A stretch of 56,749 bases of DNA from Polyangiaceae bacterium (lineage in GTDB: Bacteria; Myxococcota_A; Polyangia; Polyangiales; Polyangiaceae), in assembly GCA_023150915.1 (NCBI GenBank), contig JAKLKA010000068.1, positions 1-56,749 of the forward strand, given 5' to 3'. Shown piece by piece: positions 1-8,155 of this stretch (position 1 is its first letter; each line of letters begins with the position of its first letter). The position numbers were made by a program, and so were the translations under genes. The notes under the pieces were generated by a model. It was not told the origin of the DNA and did not search any database. It worked only from the letters and a program-made list of their open reading frames with translations.

Positions 1-96
1 GGCGGCGGCGGCGGCGGCGGTGGCCGCGGCGGCGGCGGCGGTGGTGGCGATCGCGGCGGCCGTGGCGGCCGTGGCGACCGCGGCGACCGCTGGTGA
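1..96 (+). CDS. C-terminal tail of an RGG-box (probably RNA-binding) protein, 5' end outside window
   Basis: Only the last 31 codons are present. They read as a Gly run with interspersed Arg and Asp (GGRGGRGDRGDRW) and end in TGA. Gly/Arg tails like this are common at the C terminus of RRM-type RNA-binding proteins and some DEAD-box helicases, where the tail adds non-specific RNA affinity. The body that would tell them apart lies upstream of the window, so the family is inferred. A terminator follows 25 bases after the stop, so this is the last gene of its transcript. Confidence 0.7.
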   Translation, partial: GGGGGGGGRGGGGGGGDRGGRGGRGDRGDRW

Positions 97-355
97 GCTG
101 AAGCGCACCCGCACGAGAAGAGCGAGTCGGCCTCCGGTCGGCTCGCTTTTTCTTTTCTCAGTCGCCGAGCGCGTGCCCCTCCATGATGTCCTGGTCGGGA
201 CAAGCTCTCGGCACGCACCGGGCGTGCCCTCGCCGAAGAGTCCGGTGAGCGAATCGACCACGCCCGAGCCCCGAAGGGCACGTGATGACGTCTGCCATGC
301 GCTGCCTCCTCGGGGGCAAAGCCGCACGGGAGGCGCGAGGGGGACACGTGCGCCG
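97..355. other. Intergenic junction between RGG-tail gene and accessory region
   Basis: Apart from the terminator at 122-156 I see no gene, tRNA or copy of the tRNA-Asn repeat found at 7991 and 13950. The accessory region therefore has no visible left attachment site here. Confidence 0.5.
122..156 (+). terminator. Rho-independent terminator after the RGG-tail gene
   Basis: A 10-bp stem (122-131 with 137-146, two G-U type pairs) with a 5-base loop is followed at once by a T-rich run (147-156). It sits just downstream of the stop codon at 96. Confidence 0.75.
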
Positions 356-952
356 TCAGGTGCGCGCGTGCCCCGAGGCTGCATAGAGGGCCGCCGCCCA
401 GGGGGGCCCCTTGGTCTTCGCGGCACGCCACGCAGCTTCGAACTCGTGCTCGTCGACGCAGTAGAGCGCCGGGTTCCAGGGATGTGGGTCAGCGACCACG
501 AACACGCGCTCGTCGGGGATGTGCTCCAGGACGAGCACGTAGTGCTTCTCCACGTAGCTCTCCCCGCCGGTGGGTGGCACGAAGCGGACGAGCGCGAGTG
601 CCATCCACAGCCCGCCGGGCTCGCGGAACTGCGCCACGTCGTGGGTGTTCGGTCGGTAGACGGCCAGGCCAGCCGCGTGCGCGAGGGCGCGTACGTCCTT
701 CTCGAAGAGCCCGACCTTTGGAAGCCGCGCCTCGACCCGAGCTCGGGTGGCGGCATCAAGACCCGCGAGCAGGACGGTTGCGCCGACTCTGGCTGAGGTC
801 GCTCTCAGCTTCCGTGCCGCGGTGATCAGCGCGAAGAGCCCGCAGGCGTAGTCGCCCTCACCCTGCTTTGCGACTCGCAGCTCTTGCAGCGCCGAGGGCA
901 CGGTCGCCGTCGAGCGGGTCGGCTCGATGAACGGCCCGCGCCTTCCCGTCAC
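356..952 (-). CDS. C39-like (papain-fold) cysteine peptidase, third gene of the HTH-PIN operon
   Basis: 198 residues with the signature of a papain-like/C39 peptidase: Gln30 (oxyanion hole candidate), Cys37 in GDYACGLF at the start of a hydrophobic helix, His137 in EKHYVLVL, and Asp155 in VVADPHPWNP. The order, spacing and surrounding pattern (hydrophobic strand after His, DP turn after Asp) match the C39 peptidases that process double-glycine leaders and their stand-alone relatives. There is no signal peptide, ABC transporter or leader peptide nearby, so a bacteriocin role is not supported. The GTG start at 952 overlaps the stop of the PIN gene (GTGA), so it is translated with the toxin candidate. 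Substrate unknown; cleavage of the antitoxin or of a cell target is speculation. Confidence 0.6.
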   Translation of the reverse strand: MTGRRGPFIEPTRSTATVPSALQELRVAKQGEGDYACGLFALITAARKLRATSARVGATVLLAGLDAATRARVEARLPKVGLFEKDVRALAHAAGLAVYRPNTHDVAQFREPGGLWMALALVRFVPPTGGESYVEKHYVLVLEHIPDERVFVVADPHPWNPALYCVDEHEFEAAWRAAKTKGPPWAAALYAASGHART

Positions 953-1515
953 CGTGTGCCTGCTGCCTGGCCGTGTTGGCGCACGGCGGCGACGAGATCG
1001 GGCACGACGCGTCCGAGCCGCTCGAGCAACTCATCGAAGGTCACGGGGGGCTTCACGAGATCGGCCGCCTGCTCGCGCAGCATCGCCACGAAGCCTTCGG
1101 GATCGAGGTCGAAGAGGTTGCAGAGGAACTCGTCGGGCGACTGAGCTTCGAGCCCCTCCGGGAGAGGTGCGAAGTCTTTGAGGTTCGACGTCGTGATCAC
1201 CTGCGCGCCGGCCTTGACCGCGGCAGCGACAACGTGGCGGTCCTTCTCGTCGTTCTGAAGTCCGGCGACGAGCGACGAGTAGCCAGTGACCTCCGCTTCG
1301 GGGAAGTACTTCTCCATCGTCGCCCGCAGCCTCGCGGCCTTGTCGGCGGCCATCGTGCCAGTCGAGACGAGGTTGCGCTCCATCTCGTCGAGAATCTCGG
1401 CGCTCCATCGGAGCTGGTAGAAGCCCGCGGCAGCGGCGCGCAAGACCGTGTCCCGGAGCGTGAGCGGGAACAGCACGTTGGCGTCGACGACGACGATGAA
1501 GGGCGCCGGGACCAT
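949..1515 (-). CDS. PIN-domain nuclease (VapC-like toxin candidate)
   Basis: 188 residues. The PIN acidic residues are visible: Asp11 in VVVDANVLFP, Glu44 in ILDEMERN, Asp92 in NDEKDRHVV, and a fourth in TTSNLKDF. These coordinate the metal of a single-strand RNase. The first ~125 residues are the PIN fold. A C-terminal helical extension of ~60 residues makes it longer than a classical VapC (~130). It lies 21 bases downstream of the HTH gene and overlaps the peptidase gene by 4 bases. By family it should cleave RNA when freed from its partner. The HTH protein is the natural antitoxin/regulator candidate, though it is not a standard VapB. Confidence 0.8.
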   Translation of the reverse strand: MVPAPFIVVVDANVLFPLTLRDTVLRAAAAGFYQLRWSAEILDEMERNLVSTGTMAADKAARLRATMEKYFPEAEVTGYSSLVAGLQNDEKDRHVVAAAVKAGAQVITTSNLKDFAPLPEGLEAQSPDEFLCNLFDLDPEGFVAMLREQAADLVKPPVTFDELLERLGRVVPDLVAAVRQHGQAAGTR

Positions 1516-1536
1516 GAAACCTCGAGCCGAACCCTA

Positions 1537-2034
1537 CTACTTCAGCTCGGAATCGTACCCGCCGAACTCCTGCGTCATCTGCGAAAGCTCGCGAAGACCT
1601 GCGCGCCGATCCTTGTCACGCTTGTCCTTGAACTCGAGCACGTCTTCGATCCGCAGCCGCCGATGCTTGCCGGTCTTGCGGAAGGCGATGCGCCCCTCGT
1701 CGAGAAGTCGCACGAGGTACTGCCGCGACACGTTGAGGAGATCCGCCGCCTGCTGCGTGGTCACCTCGCGGCCAACAGGCACGACGGTGATCGAGTCGCC
1801 GCGAGCGAGAACCTCAGCCACGCGCTCGAGCACGTAGAAGACCGACTCGGGAAGCGCGATCGTCTCCCCCTTCGGACCGACGAGCTGGCACTTGGGCGCT
1901 CGTCGCTTCGGCTGGTGGACCATCCCCTCGAGCGCCCTGGACAGCGCGGCCACCTGAGCCTGCTGCTCGGGCGGGGCGGCGACCGGGGTCATCCGGCGGA
2001 TCAGGTCTTCCATCGTGTGCGCTGCGGCTTCCAT
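1537..2034 (-). CDS. Excisionase-family helix-turn-helix protein, antitoxin/regulator candidate of the PIN gene
   Basis: 165 residues. Residues ~90-135 are an excisionase/MerR-like HTH_17 domain: TTQQAADLLNVSRQYLVRLL, then a DEGRIAFRKTGKHRRLRIEDV wing. The N-terminal ~85 residues are helical with no recognised domain. The ATG at 2034 was chosen over an upstream in-frame ATG (2103) because GGAGG stands 7 bases before it. It is the first gene of a leftward operon with the PIN nuclease and C39-like peptidase. HTH_17-PIN pairs are a known type II toxin-antitoxin arrangement, so autoregulation of its own promoter is expected (inference). Confidence 0.75.
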   Translation of the reverse strand: MEAAAHTMEDLIRRMTPVAAPPEQQAQVAALSRALEGMVHQPKRRAPKCQLVGPKGETIALPESVFYVLERVAEVLARGDSITVVPVGREVTTQQAADLLNVSRQYLVRLLDEGRIAFRKTGKHRRLRIEDVLEFKDKRDKDRRAGLRELSQMTQEFGGYDSELK

Positions 2035-2392
2035 GGCGGAACCTCCACGAAAGAAGGTAGCGCCCATTCGCCGCAAACGCAACCCTGGCCGACGCATCCG
2101 CAACTGCGCTCCGGTAGAATCCTCGTCTTTTCAAGCAGGCTCGCCTTCACGCGCGTCGTGCTCCCAGCGCGATCGCCATCCCGGCGCGCGCAGCGCTCGC
2201 CGACGCGCGAACCAGCGGGGCGTCCTGCCCACGGCGTGTCCTCCGCAGCGGGCGGGCCTCGGCATCGCTAGTAACGATGTCTTGATTAACAGCTTCCACT
2301 GGTAAAGGATTCATTCCTAGCGCGCGAGCCTAGTCACGCCGGCTTTCCCAGCCTGCGCAACTGGTCAAGCGGGCGTTCCCAGCGGAGCCGAC
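2035..2392. other. Divergent intergenic region between the HTH-PIN operon and fic
   Basis: 358 bases holding the control regions of two divergent units. The HTH gene has a clear GGAGG site. Fic has GGAG seven bases before its ATG. I could not pick convincing -35/-10 pairs; a TTGATT at 2282-2287 upstream of fic has no well-spaced -10. No repeats or RNA genes seen. Confidence 0.4.
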
Positions 2393-3592
2393 ATGCCCAA
2401 ACGAACCACCGGACGATACGAGCGGACCGCCGTGGGAGGGGAGGAGGTCGCGGCCTTCGTCCCGCACGCGCTGCCGCCCGTGGATCCGCCCATCGTCGTC
2501 GACGCCGTCCTGGCCGAGCGCCTCCGTGCAGCCGAGCAAGCCCTCGTGCGCCTCGAGCTGGCCGGGGAGATGGTCCCCTCGCTCGACTGGTTCATCTACG
2601 CGTTCGTCCGTAAAGAGGCCGTGCTCTCGTCGCAGATCGAGGGAACGCAGGCGACCCTGGTCGACTTGCTCACGTTCGAGGCGCAGGACGGCGGCGAACA
2701 CAGCGCCGCACCCAACGCCGACGTCGAAGAGGTGTGCAACTACCTCGACGCGATCGCCTACGCGCGCACGCAGCTCGCGGAACCGACGGGCCTGCCGCTT
2801 TCGATGCGCCTGTTGAGCGAGACGCACTCGCGACTCATGCGCGGCGTCCGCGGCGCCGAGAAGCTGCCCGGCGAGGTTCGTCGCAGCCAGAACTGGATCG
2901 GTGGAAGCCGGCCCGGCAACGCTGCGTACGTGCCGCCGCCTCCGCACGCGCTCGCCGAGGTGCTGGGCGCGTTCGAGAAGTACCTGCACGCAAGCGACGC
3001 GCTGCCGCCGCTCGTGCGCGCCGGGCTCCTGCACGTGCAGTTCGAGTCCATCCACCCGTACCTCGACGGCAACGGCCGCATCGGACGCCTGCTCGTGACG
3101 CTGCTCCTCGAGCACTGGAAGCTGCTCACCAAGCCGCTCCTGTACCTGAGCCTCTTCTTCAAGCGGCATCGCGAGGACTACTACCGTCGGCTCAACAACG
3201 TCCGCATCGACGGCGACTGGGAGGGCTGGCTCGATTTCTTCCTCGATGGCGTCGCGACGATCGCCGACGAAGCGGTCGCCTCCGCACGGGAGCTGTTCGC
3301 GCTCGTGGCGGTGGACCGCACGCGCGTGCTCGCGCACGAAGGGATGTCGGTGGTTGCGCTGCGCCTCTTCGAGCTCCTGCCGCGCCACCCCGTCGTGACT
3401 GTCGCATCGGTGATGAAGCTCGTGGAGACGACCAAGCCCACCGCGGGAAGGGCGGTCGACCTGCTCGTGGCCGCGGGCGTTCTCGTCGAGACGACCGGCA
3501 AGAAGCGCGACCGCTCCTTCGTGTACCGGAGCTATCTCGATCGACTTCGGGTCGGCACCGAGCTCGGTGGCGGACAGGTCCCCCGTCGCTGA
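2393..3592 (+). CDS. Fic-family protein AMP-transferase with N-terminal inhibitory helix
   Basis: 399 residues. The catalytic Fic motif is intact, HPYLDGNGRIGR at 221-232: His221 acts as base, and Asn227 with Arg229/Arg232 handles the nucleotide phosphates. An N-terminal inhibitory motif SSQIEG (79-84, Glu83) marks a class II Fic protein that blocks its own ATP site. The C terminus (~330-385) is a winged-helix domain. It would transfer AMP (or another nucleotide part) from ATP to a Ser, Thr or Tyr of a target protein. The start is supported by a GGAG ribosome site. It stands alone between two regulated cassettes, 216 bases before the next gene. Target unknown. Confidence 0.9.
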   Translation: MPKRTTGRYERTAVGGEEVAAFVPHALPPVDPPIVVDAVLAERLRAAEQALVRLELAGEMVPSLDWFIYAFVRKEAVLSSQIEGTQATLVDLLTFEAQDGGEHSAAPNADVEEVCNYLDAIAYARTQLAEPTGLPLSMRLLSETHSRLMRGVRGAEKLPGEVRRSQNWIGGSRPGNAAYVPPPPHALAEVLGAFEKYLHASDALPPLVRAGLLHVQFESIHPYLDGNGRIGRLLVTLLLEHWKLLTKPLLYLSLFFKRHREDYYRRLNNVRIDGDWEGWLDFFLDGVATIADEAVASARELFALVAVDRTRVLAHEGMSVVALRLFELLPRHPVVTVASVMKLVETTKPTAGRAVDLLVAAGVLVETTGKKRDRSFVYRSYLDRLRVGTELGGGQVPRR

Positions 3593-3730
3593 AGAAATCG
3601 TCGCGGGGCTCCGGGGCACGGGTCCTCGGTGAGTGGCCGCCGAAGCCCTCTCGCGGGGTAGGTGTCGCTTCACGGGGGGGAGGAGCCTTGGCGCCAACGT
3701 GGGCGATGCGCCGGCCACTTCACAGTCCTC

Positions 3731-3759
3731 TTCACAAATCCCGCCCGGTGCACTATGTT
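3731..3759 (+). promoter_or_regulatory. Predicted sigma-70-type promoter of the TIGR04255/XRE operon
   Basis: TTCACA (3731-3736, 5 of 6 to the -35 consensus), a 17-base spacer, and TATGTT (3754-3759, 4 of 6 to the -10). It lies about 50 bases before the GTG start at 3809. Confidence 0.5.
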
Positions 3760-3808
3760 CTACGCATGGGTGCCGACGCGCCCATGTCCAACGGAGGAGA
3801 CACGACCC

Positions 3809-4609
3809 GTGAACACGCCGCAGACCCCGCTTGTGGGGCCTCCACCAGCTGAGGTGCCTCTGGCCACGCCGCCGCTCGTGCGCGTGATCGCCCAGGTGCG
3901 GTTCCCGGTCATCGCGTCAGTCGAGAAGCGAGAGTTCATCGCCCCGTTTCAGGAGGCCATCCGGAGAGACTACCCCGTCCTCCGGCCCGAACAGAGCCGG
4001 AGCGTGGTGCTTGGTCCCGACGGCGTCCGCGACGCGCGGGCCACGACGGCGTGGCGCTTCCACGACGTGGGCTCGGACTGGAGGGTGACGCTCGCCCCCG
4101 ACTTCCTGGCGCTCGAGACGGGCCGCTACACCAGCCGCGACGACTTCCTGGCGCGCTTCCGCAGCGTCCTCCTCGCCCTCGAGGAGCACGTCGACCCGAA
4201 GGTGATCGACCGGCTGGGCGTCCGCTACATCGATCGGGTCACCGGAGCGAACCTCGCCGACCTCCCTGCGCTGGTGCGTCCAGAGGTGAGCGGAGTCCTC
4301 TCGACCCCGCTCGCGGATCTCGTGCGGCACGCGCTCTCGGAGCACGTGTTCGTCCTGCCAGAGGGGGCGGGGCTGGTGACGGCTCGGTGGGGTCTGGTCC
4401 CCGGCCGATCCACCGTGGACCCAGCGGCGGTCGAGCCCATCGAGGAGCCGAGCTGGCTGCTCGACGTCGACGCCTTCCAGGGAGACACACGCGCGCTCGA
4501 CGTCGACGCCACGGTCGCGCAGGCGCGGAGCTTCGCCGAGCGGATCTACAGCATCTTCCGGTGGGCGGTCACCGACGAGTTCCTGCGGCGCTACGGAGGA
4601 CAGCCATGA
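3809..4609 (+). CDS. TIGR04255-family-like protein, first gene of a four-gene coupled operon
   Basis: 266 residues. The pattern (an N-terminal PLATPPLVRVIAQVRFP strand, a central basic/aromatic sandwich, and RLGVRYIDRV) resembles the sporadically distributed TIGR04255 family, whose function is not established. I recognise it by general resemblance, not by a catalytic motif. The GTG at 3809 is chosen because GGAGGAG stands ~10 bases before it; the frame is open further upstream but lacks a good ribosome site. Its stop overlaps the next start (ATGA, 4606-4609), so it is coupled to the XRE gene. TIGR04255 genes are often found next to XRE-like regulators, which fits. Confidence 0.6.
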   Translation: MNTPQTPLVGPPPAEVPLATPPLVRVIAQVRFPVIASVEKREFIAPFQEAIRRDYPVLRPEQSRSVVLGPDGVRDARATTAWRFHDVGSDWRVTLAPDFLALETGRYTSRDDFLARFRSVLLALEEHVDPKVIDRLGVRYIDRVTGANLADLPALVRPEVSGVLSTPLADLVRHALSEHVFVLPEGAGLVTARWGLVPGRSTVDPAAVEPIEEPSWLLDVDAFQGDTRALDVDATVAQARSFAERIYSIFRWAVTDEFLRRYGGQP

Positions 4610-5319
4610 ACCTCCAGACCATCGACAGCAGTGGGCCTCTGTACGAGGTCACCACGTCGGCATCGATCTTCGGGCGGGAGCGGCTCCCCCGCCTGTCGGT
4701 GATCGTCGTCAGCGGTGCGCTCTCCGTGTCGGGCACGTCGTCGGCGGAGCCCAACCGTGTCTGGGAGGCGCCTTACGTCCACGAGTACGACGCGACCGCG
4801 AGCGGCGAGGGCTGGGTCGAGCCCGAACGCGAAGGCGCCGAGCAGCCGCACGAGGCCACGCGTGAGGCCGTCTCGGAGCTACGGCGCATCTCGGGCCTGA
4901 CCTGGGAGCAGCTTGGGCAGCTCTTCGCGGTCTCCCGCCGGAGCATTCACTTCTGGGCGAGCGGCAAACCCCTCAACGCGGAGAACGAGACGCGCCTCCT
5001 CCAGGTGCTCGACATCGTCCGAACCGCCGATCGGGGCGACGCGCGCTCCACACGCTCGGCGCTCCTCGACGTCCACGATGGATCTTCTGCCTTCGACCTG
5101 CTCGTGGAGGAGCGGTTCGACGAGGCGCGCGCGCGGCTCGGCGTAGGCGCAGGGCGTCCTCGCCCCGTGCTCGGGGAACTCAGCGCGGAGGCGAAGGCTG
5201 CACGTGCACCGCTTCGCCCGGAGGAGCTGGTCGAGGCGCAGCACGACCGCGTGCATCGGGACCCCGGGCGTGCACGCGCCGCCCGCACCGTGAGGAACTC
5301 GCGGCGTGGAACCACTTGA
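4606..5319 (+). CDS. XRE-like helix-turn-helix regulator, partner of the TIGR04255 gene
   Basis: 237 residues. A Cro/C1-type HTH lies at ~85-140 (AVSELRRISGLTWEQLGQLF, then VSRRSIHFWASGKPLN and a final helix). The N-terminal ~80 residues are beta-rich (PRLSVIVVSGALSVSG). The C terminus (~160-237) is charged and probably flexible. It overlaps the upstream gene by 4 bases and the downstream gene by 14, so the four proteins are probably made together. It could regulate the operon or serve as the DNA-binding subunit of a complex with the TIGR04255 protein. Confidence 0.7.
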   Translation: MNLQTIDSSGPLYEVTTSASIFGRERLPRLSVIVVSGALSVSGTSSAEPNRVWEAPYVHEYDATASGEGWVEPEREGAEQPHEATREAVSELRRISGLTWEQLGQLFAVSRRSIHFWASGKPLNAENETRLLQVLDIVRTADRGDARSTRSALLDVHDGSSAFDLLVEERFDEARARLGVGAGRPRPVLGELSAEAKAARAPLRPEELVEAQHDRVHRDPGRARAARTVRNSRRGTT

Positions 5320-6154
5320 TGCCGATGGCTGCGCTTCAGTCGACGCTGCGCTCCTGACTTGGCGGCAGGGCGACTGCGTCGTGGGCGAGCAGTGGTTCGT
5401 GTTCCGCACGGACCTCGAACGGCCGCTGACGCTGGACGGCGCGGCAGCGTCCGCGGAGGGCGTCGACACGGCTGAGTCCGAGGTCTTCGGCTTCATGGTG
5501 CTCACGCAGACGTGCGACCTCGTGAGGAAGTGCAGCGAGCGGCCTTTCGTCGAGGTGTGCCCGCTCGTCGAGGTCGACGAGGCCCAGCACCGGGAGATCG
5601 AGCGGGGCCGCCGACCGAACTACGCGTTCGTCCCCGCGCTGGCGGACCGGCGCCTCGTCGGAGACCTTGATCGTGTGATGACCATCGAGAAGGCGGTCGT
5701 CGCCGGCTGGGATCGCGTGGCCGGCTGGCAGACCGACGCCGAGGCCCGCCGGCTCGCGCTCGCCCTCGCGAGAAAGCGGGCGCGCGTCGCGTTTCCAGAC
5801 GACTTCGTTGCGTTCGCCACGCCCCTCATGAGCCGGATGTCGTCGAAGCACGACAAGCAGAGCGACGAGGGCCGGGCGCTGCGAGCCCTGCGGGAGATTC
5901 GTGTTCGCGCGGAGCCGTCTTGGGATGCCGACGCGGTGAAGCTCGCGTTCTGGTTCATCCGGGACGCGGACGACGCGACGTTCGAGGGCAAGCGCTGGGA
6001 TCAGTTCCTCGAGGAGTGGCAGAAGCGGATTCCGAAGGGCGGACGCTTCGTCGACGTCCAGGCGGTGGTGCAGACGCTCGACGACCTGACCGCCCGCGAG
6101 TACGTCGAGAGCGACCCGCTGGACCTCGACTACCTCAGCACGCGTGATGGCTGA
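5306..6154 (+). CDS. Conserved-looking protein of unknown function with a QTCDLV motif
   Basis: 282 residues, no family name I can give with confidence. Early sequence has LTWRQGDCVVGEQWFVF, then a hydrophobic strand running into LTQTCDLVRK (near residues 66-75). The middle is rich in Arg/Lys helices. The C terminus has a second alpha/beta block (AVKLAFWFIRDADDATFEG). The VLTQTCDLV strand with a Cys-Asp pair looks like a functional site. GTG start at 5306 with GAGGA about 10 bases upstream; it overlaps the XRE gene by 14 bases and the next gene by ~11. Function unknown; co-translation with an XRE/TIGR04255 pair suggests an effector or sensor in that module. Confidence 0.55.
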   Translation: MEPLDADGCASVDAALLTWRQGDCVVGEQWFVFRTDLERPLTLDGAAASAEGVDTAESEVFGFMVLTQTCDLVRKCSERPFVEVCPLVEVDEAQHREIERGRRPNYAFVPALADRRLVGDLDRVMTIEKAVVAGWDRVAGWQTDAEARRLALALARKRARVAFPDDFVAFATPLMSRMSSKHDKQSDEGRALRALREIRVRAEPSWDADAVKLAFWFIRDADDATFEGKRWDQFLEEWQKRIPKGGRFVDVQAVVQTLDDLTAREYVESDPLDLDYLSTRDG

Positions 6155-7658
6155 GCCGACGACCACGAACGACTGGTGCCAGACCCTCGGCATCACGCCG
6201 CCGAAGCTCGAGGCGGTCGCGGGCCATCGCGAGGCGAACACGTTCGCGCTCCTGCTCGTGGCGTTGCTCGAGCGCGGCGAGCCGATGACGCTGGCCGAGG
6301 TGGCGGCCCGCTTCGAGGAGGCCGACATCGCGGAACGCTCGCGGGCGCTGCTCTCGCTGCAGCGCTGCAAGCCAGGGCGGCCGCCGGTCTACCGCGAGGG
6401 CGACCTCTACCACCTCGGCCCGCACGACGACGAGCTCGACCTCTGGGTGTTCCGGCTCGGGCTGCGCCCACCGAGGGTCGCTCGGACTCCGCCGAAGGAA
6501 ATCGAGGCCGCGCCGCTCCCCGGGCCCGACACCGCGCTCACCGTCGGCGAGCTGGACGAGGCGTGGAAGGACGCGAGCCTCTCCAGCTGGTCGGCCCAGC
6601 GCCTGGCGGTCGCGGTGCTCGACGCCCACGACGGGCCGCTCACGCCCGCCGAGGTCGTGGCGGCCGTCGCGGCGCGCACGAAGTGGCATGGCCTCAAGGA
6701 GGACGCCGCGAAGTTCAAGCGTCGCGGCAGCGCCGTCGAGGTGCTCGCGGACGGCCGGTGGGCGATCGCCCCGGACGCAGACGCGACCGTGAACCAGGCG
6801 CGGTCAGCCGTGCGCGACCGCGTCGCCCTCGCACGCCGGTACGCGACGGTGCGCACCGACCCTGCCGTCGTCGAGCAGCGGCGCGCGGAGTGGGAGAAGA
6901 AGCGCGCCGCACACGGGGCCGAGCTCGCGAGCCTCTCTCGGGCGCTGCTCGTCGCGTTCCCGCCGGCCCGGCCCGAGGCGGTGGCGCTCCTCGATGTCGG
7001 CGAGCACGGGATCACGACCTTCGTCGGCGACGAGCTCTCGTCGCTGCCGTCGCGGCTCGCCGCGTTCGACATCCTCGGCGCCATGGACGTGCGCGGGCTC
7101 TTGCGCGCGCTCGGCTTCGATCCCGGCGAGCGCCGGCTCGCCGAGCTTGGGCCGCCGCAGAAGACCAAGAAGCTCAACCAGCGGGGGCGCACGCTGAAGA
7201 TCACGACCGCGCTTCTCGTTCAGGGCTCGTGCGGCATCGGCAAGCCCTTCGGCGACGAGAAGAAGCTCGCCGAGTACCTGGCCAAGGGCGACGAGACCAA
7301 GCTGCGTCGCCGGCTCGAAGCCGACGTGAAGTCGCTCTACGCGCTCTACGAGTACGGCCGCCTCCACGGCGCGGTGCGGCTGCGCTGGGGCTTCCTCGAC
7401 GAGCGCATCCCCGCGCCGTGGGTCCACCGCGACGAGCCGATGCTCCACGACCTGAAGCGGTCCGCGCTGGCGATGAACGTGCCGCTCGAGGTCGTGGTCG
7501 GCAGCGCGCCGGGGTGGGGCGAGCCGTGGTCGCGCGTCCGCCTCGCGCACGTCGAGCAGGACGCGAATGGCTGGCGCACGTGGCTGGTCGACGAGGACGG
7601 CTTTCCGATCGACGAGGACGAGGTGCAGCGCGCCAGGCTGCCGGTGGCGCTCCACTGA
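6144..7658 (+). CDS. Large winged-helix protein of unknown function, last gene of the TIGR04255 operon
   Basis: 504 residues (GTG 6144; an ATG follows directly at 6147). Residues ~30-110 look like a winged helix: NTFALLLVALLERGEPMTLA, then a paired-Arg helix and the YREGDLYHLG hairpin. Residues ~145-225 look like a second, HARE-HTH-like one: LAVAVLDAHDGPLTPAEVVA and a VLADGRWAI wing. The C-terminal ~100 residues form a small beta-rich domain (VPLEVVVG, WSRVRLAHV, GWRTWLVDEDGFPI) that could be a WYL/SH3-like ligand-binding fold; this is a weak inference. No catalytic motif seen. The start is inside the preceding gene. It may be a DNA-binding sensor controlling the module or its largest structural subunit. 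Confidence 0.5.
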   Translation: MMAEPTTTNDWCQTLGITPPKLEAVAGHREANTFALLLVALLERGEPMTLAEVAARFEEADIAERSRALLSLQRCKPGRPPVYREGDLYHLGPHDDELDLWVFRLGLRPPRVARTPPKEIEAAPLPGPDTALTVGELDEAWKDASLSSWSAQRLAVAVLDAHDGPLTPAEVVAAVAARTKWHGLKEDAAKFKRRGSAVEVLADGRWAIAPDADATVNQARSAVRDRVALARRYATVRTDPAVVEQRRAEWEKKRAAHGAELASLSRALLVAFPPARPEAVALLDVGEHGITTFVGDELSSLPSRLAAFDILGAMDVRGLLRALGFDPGERRLAELGPPQKTKKLNQRGRTLKITTALLVQGSCGIGKPFGDEKKLAEYLAKGDETKLRRRLEADVKSLYALYEYGRLHGAVRLRWGFLDERIPAPWVHRDEPMLHDLKRSALAMNVPLEVVVGSAPGWGEPWSRVRLAHVEQDANGWRTWLVDEDGFPIDEDEVQRARLPVALH

Positions 7659-7962
7659 CGCGCGCCGAGAGCGTGCGCGCGGCGCCAGATTTCCGCCCGC
7701 CGCGTGTCCCACTCGCCAGAGTCAACCAGGTGCTCTTTGGTGTTAAGCGCCGCGGAGGCGTCTCTGGGTGTCTCTCGACGCGCGAGAGCCCAGAACGATC
7801 CCGAGAGCACCTCGTCGATGGTCTCCGACGAGACGCGCGCGCTCTCGACGAGAGCACCGCGGCACCTGGTCGCCGATGCTGCGTCGCGCGGAAGCCCGGG
7901 AAGAACAGGGCCTAAACGGCGAGAGCCCCGACGGCAGGACTGGCGAGGCTCTCTGTAAACCG

Positions 7963-7987
7963 CCCACCGTCGATGACTCGCGGTGGG
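7963..7987 (-). terminator. Possible terminator abutting the distal tRNA-Asn repeat
   Basis: A 7-bp stem (CCCACCG at 7963-7969 with CGGTGGG at 7981-7987), 11-base loop, and a short TTT on the minus strand downstream. It sits just past the stranded tRNA 3' end, where the native tRNA terminator would be before insertion of the element. The T run is weak. Confidence 0.35.
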
Positions 7988-7990
7988 GTA

Positions 7991-8015
7991 AAATGGCTCC
8001 AGCTCCTGGACTCGA
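7991..8015. repeat. Attachment-site repeat (distal): 25-bp copy of the tRNA-Asn 3' end
   Basis: Identical over 25 bases to 13950-13974, the T-arm/acceptor end of the complete tRNA-Asn gene, in the same orientation. The flanking bases differ on both sides (7990 a versus 13949 g; 8016 c versus 13975 a). No tRNA body adjoins this copy. This is the typical scar of site-specific integration into the 3' end of a tRNA gene. Confidence 0.85.
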
Positions 8016-8155
8016 CACCGAAGGTGCGAGGAAGCAGGTCCGGGGAGAAGCTTGCTTCGACTGTGCTCCGGGACAGTTAAACAAACCTCGTACCGTCCCG
8101 TTAACCACCCGAACCAAAAACCGCAGCAAATACATCCACATGTGACGCGCCTGCC

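Noticed and set aside
97-355. Left attachment repeat for the whole 14-kb accessory region
   Set aside because: No copy of the tRNA-Asn 3' end could be found here; only the 7991 and 13950 copies are real.
356-952. Bacteriocin leader peptidase
   Set aside because: No ABC transporter, leader peptide or double-glycine gene nearby; the gene is joined to a PIN cassette instead.
2330-3718. 462-codon minus-strand frame
   Set aside because: Antisense to fic, whose HPYLDGNGRIGR motif is decisive.
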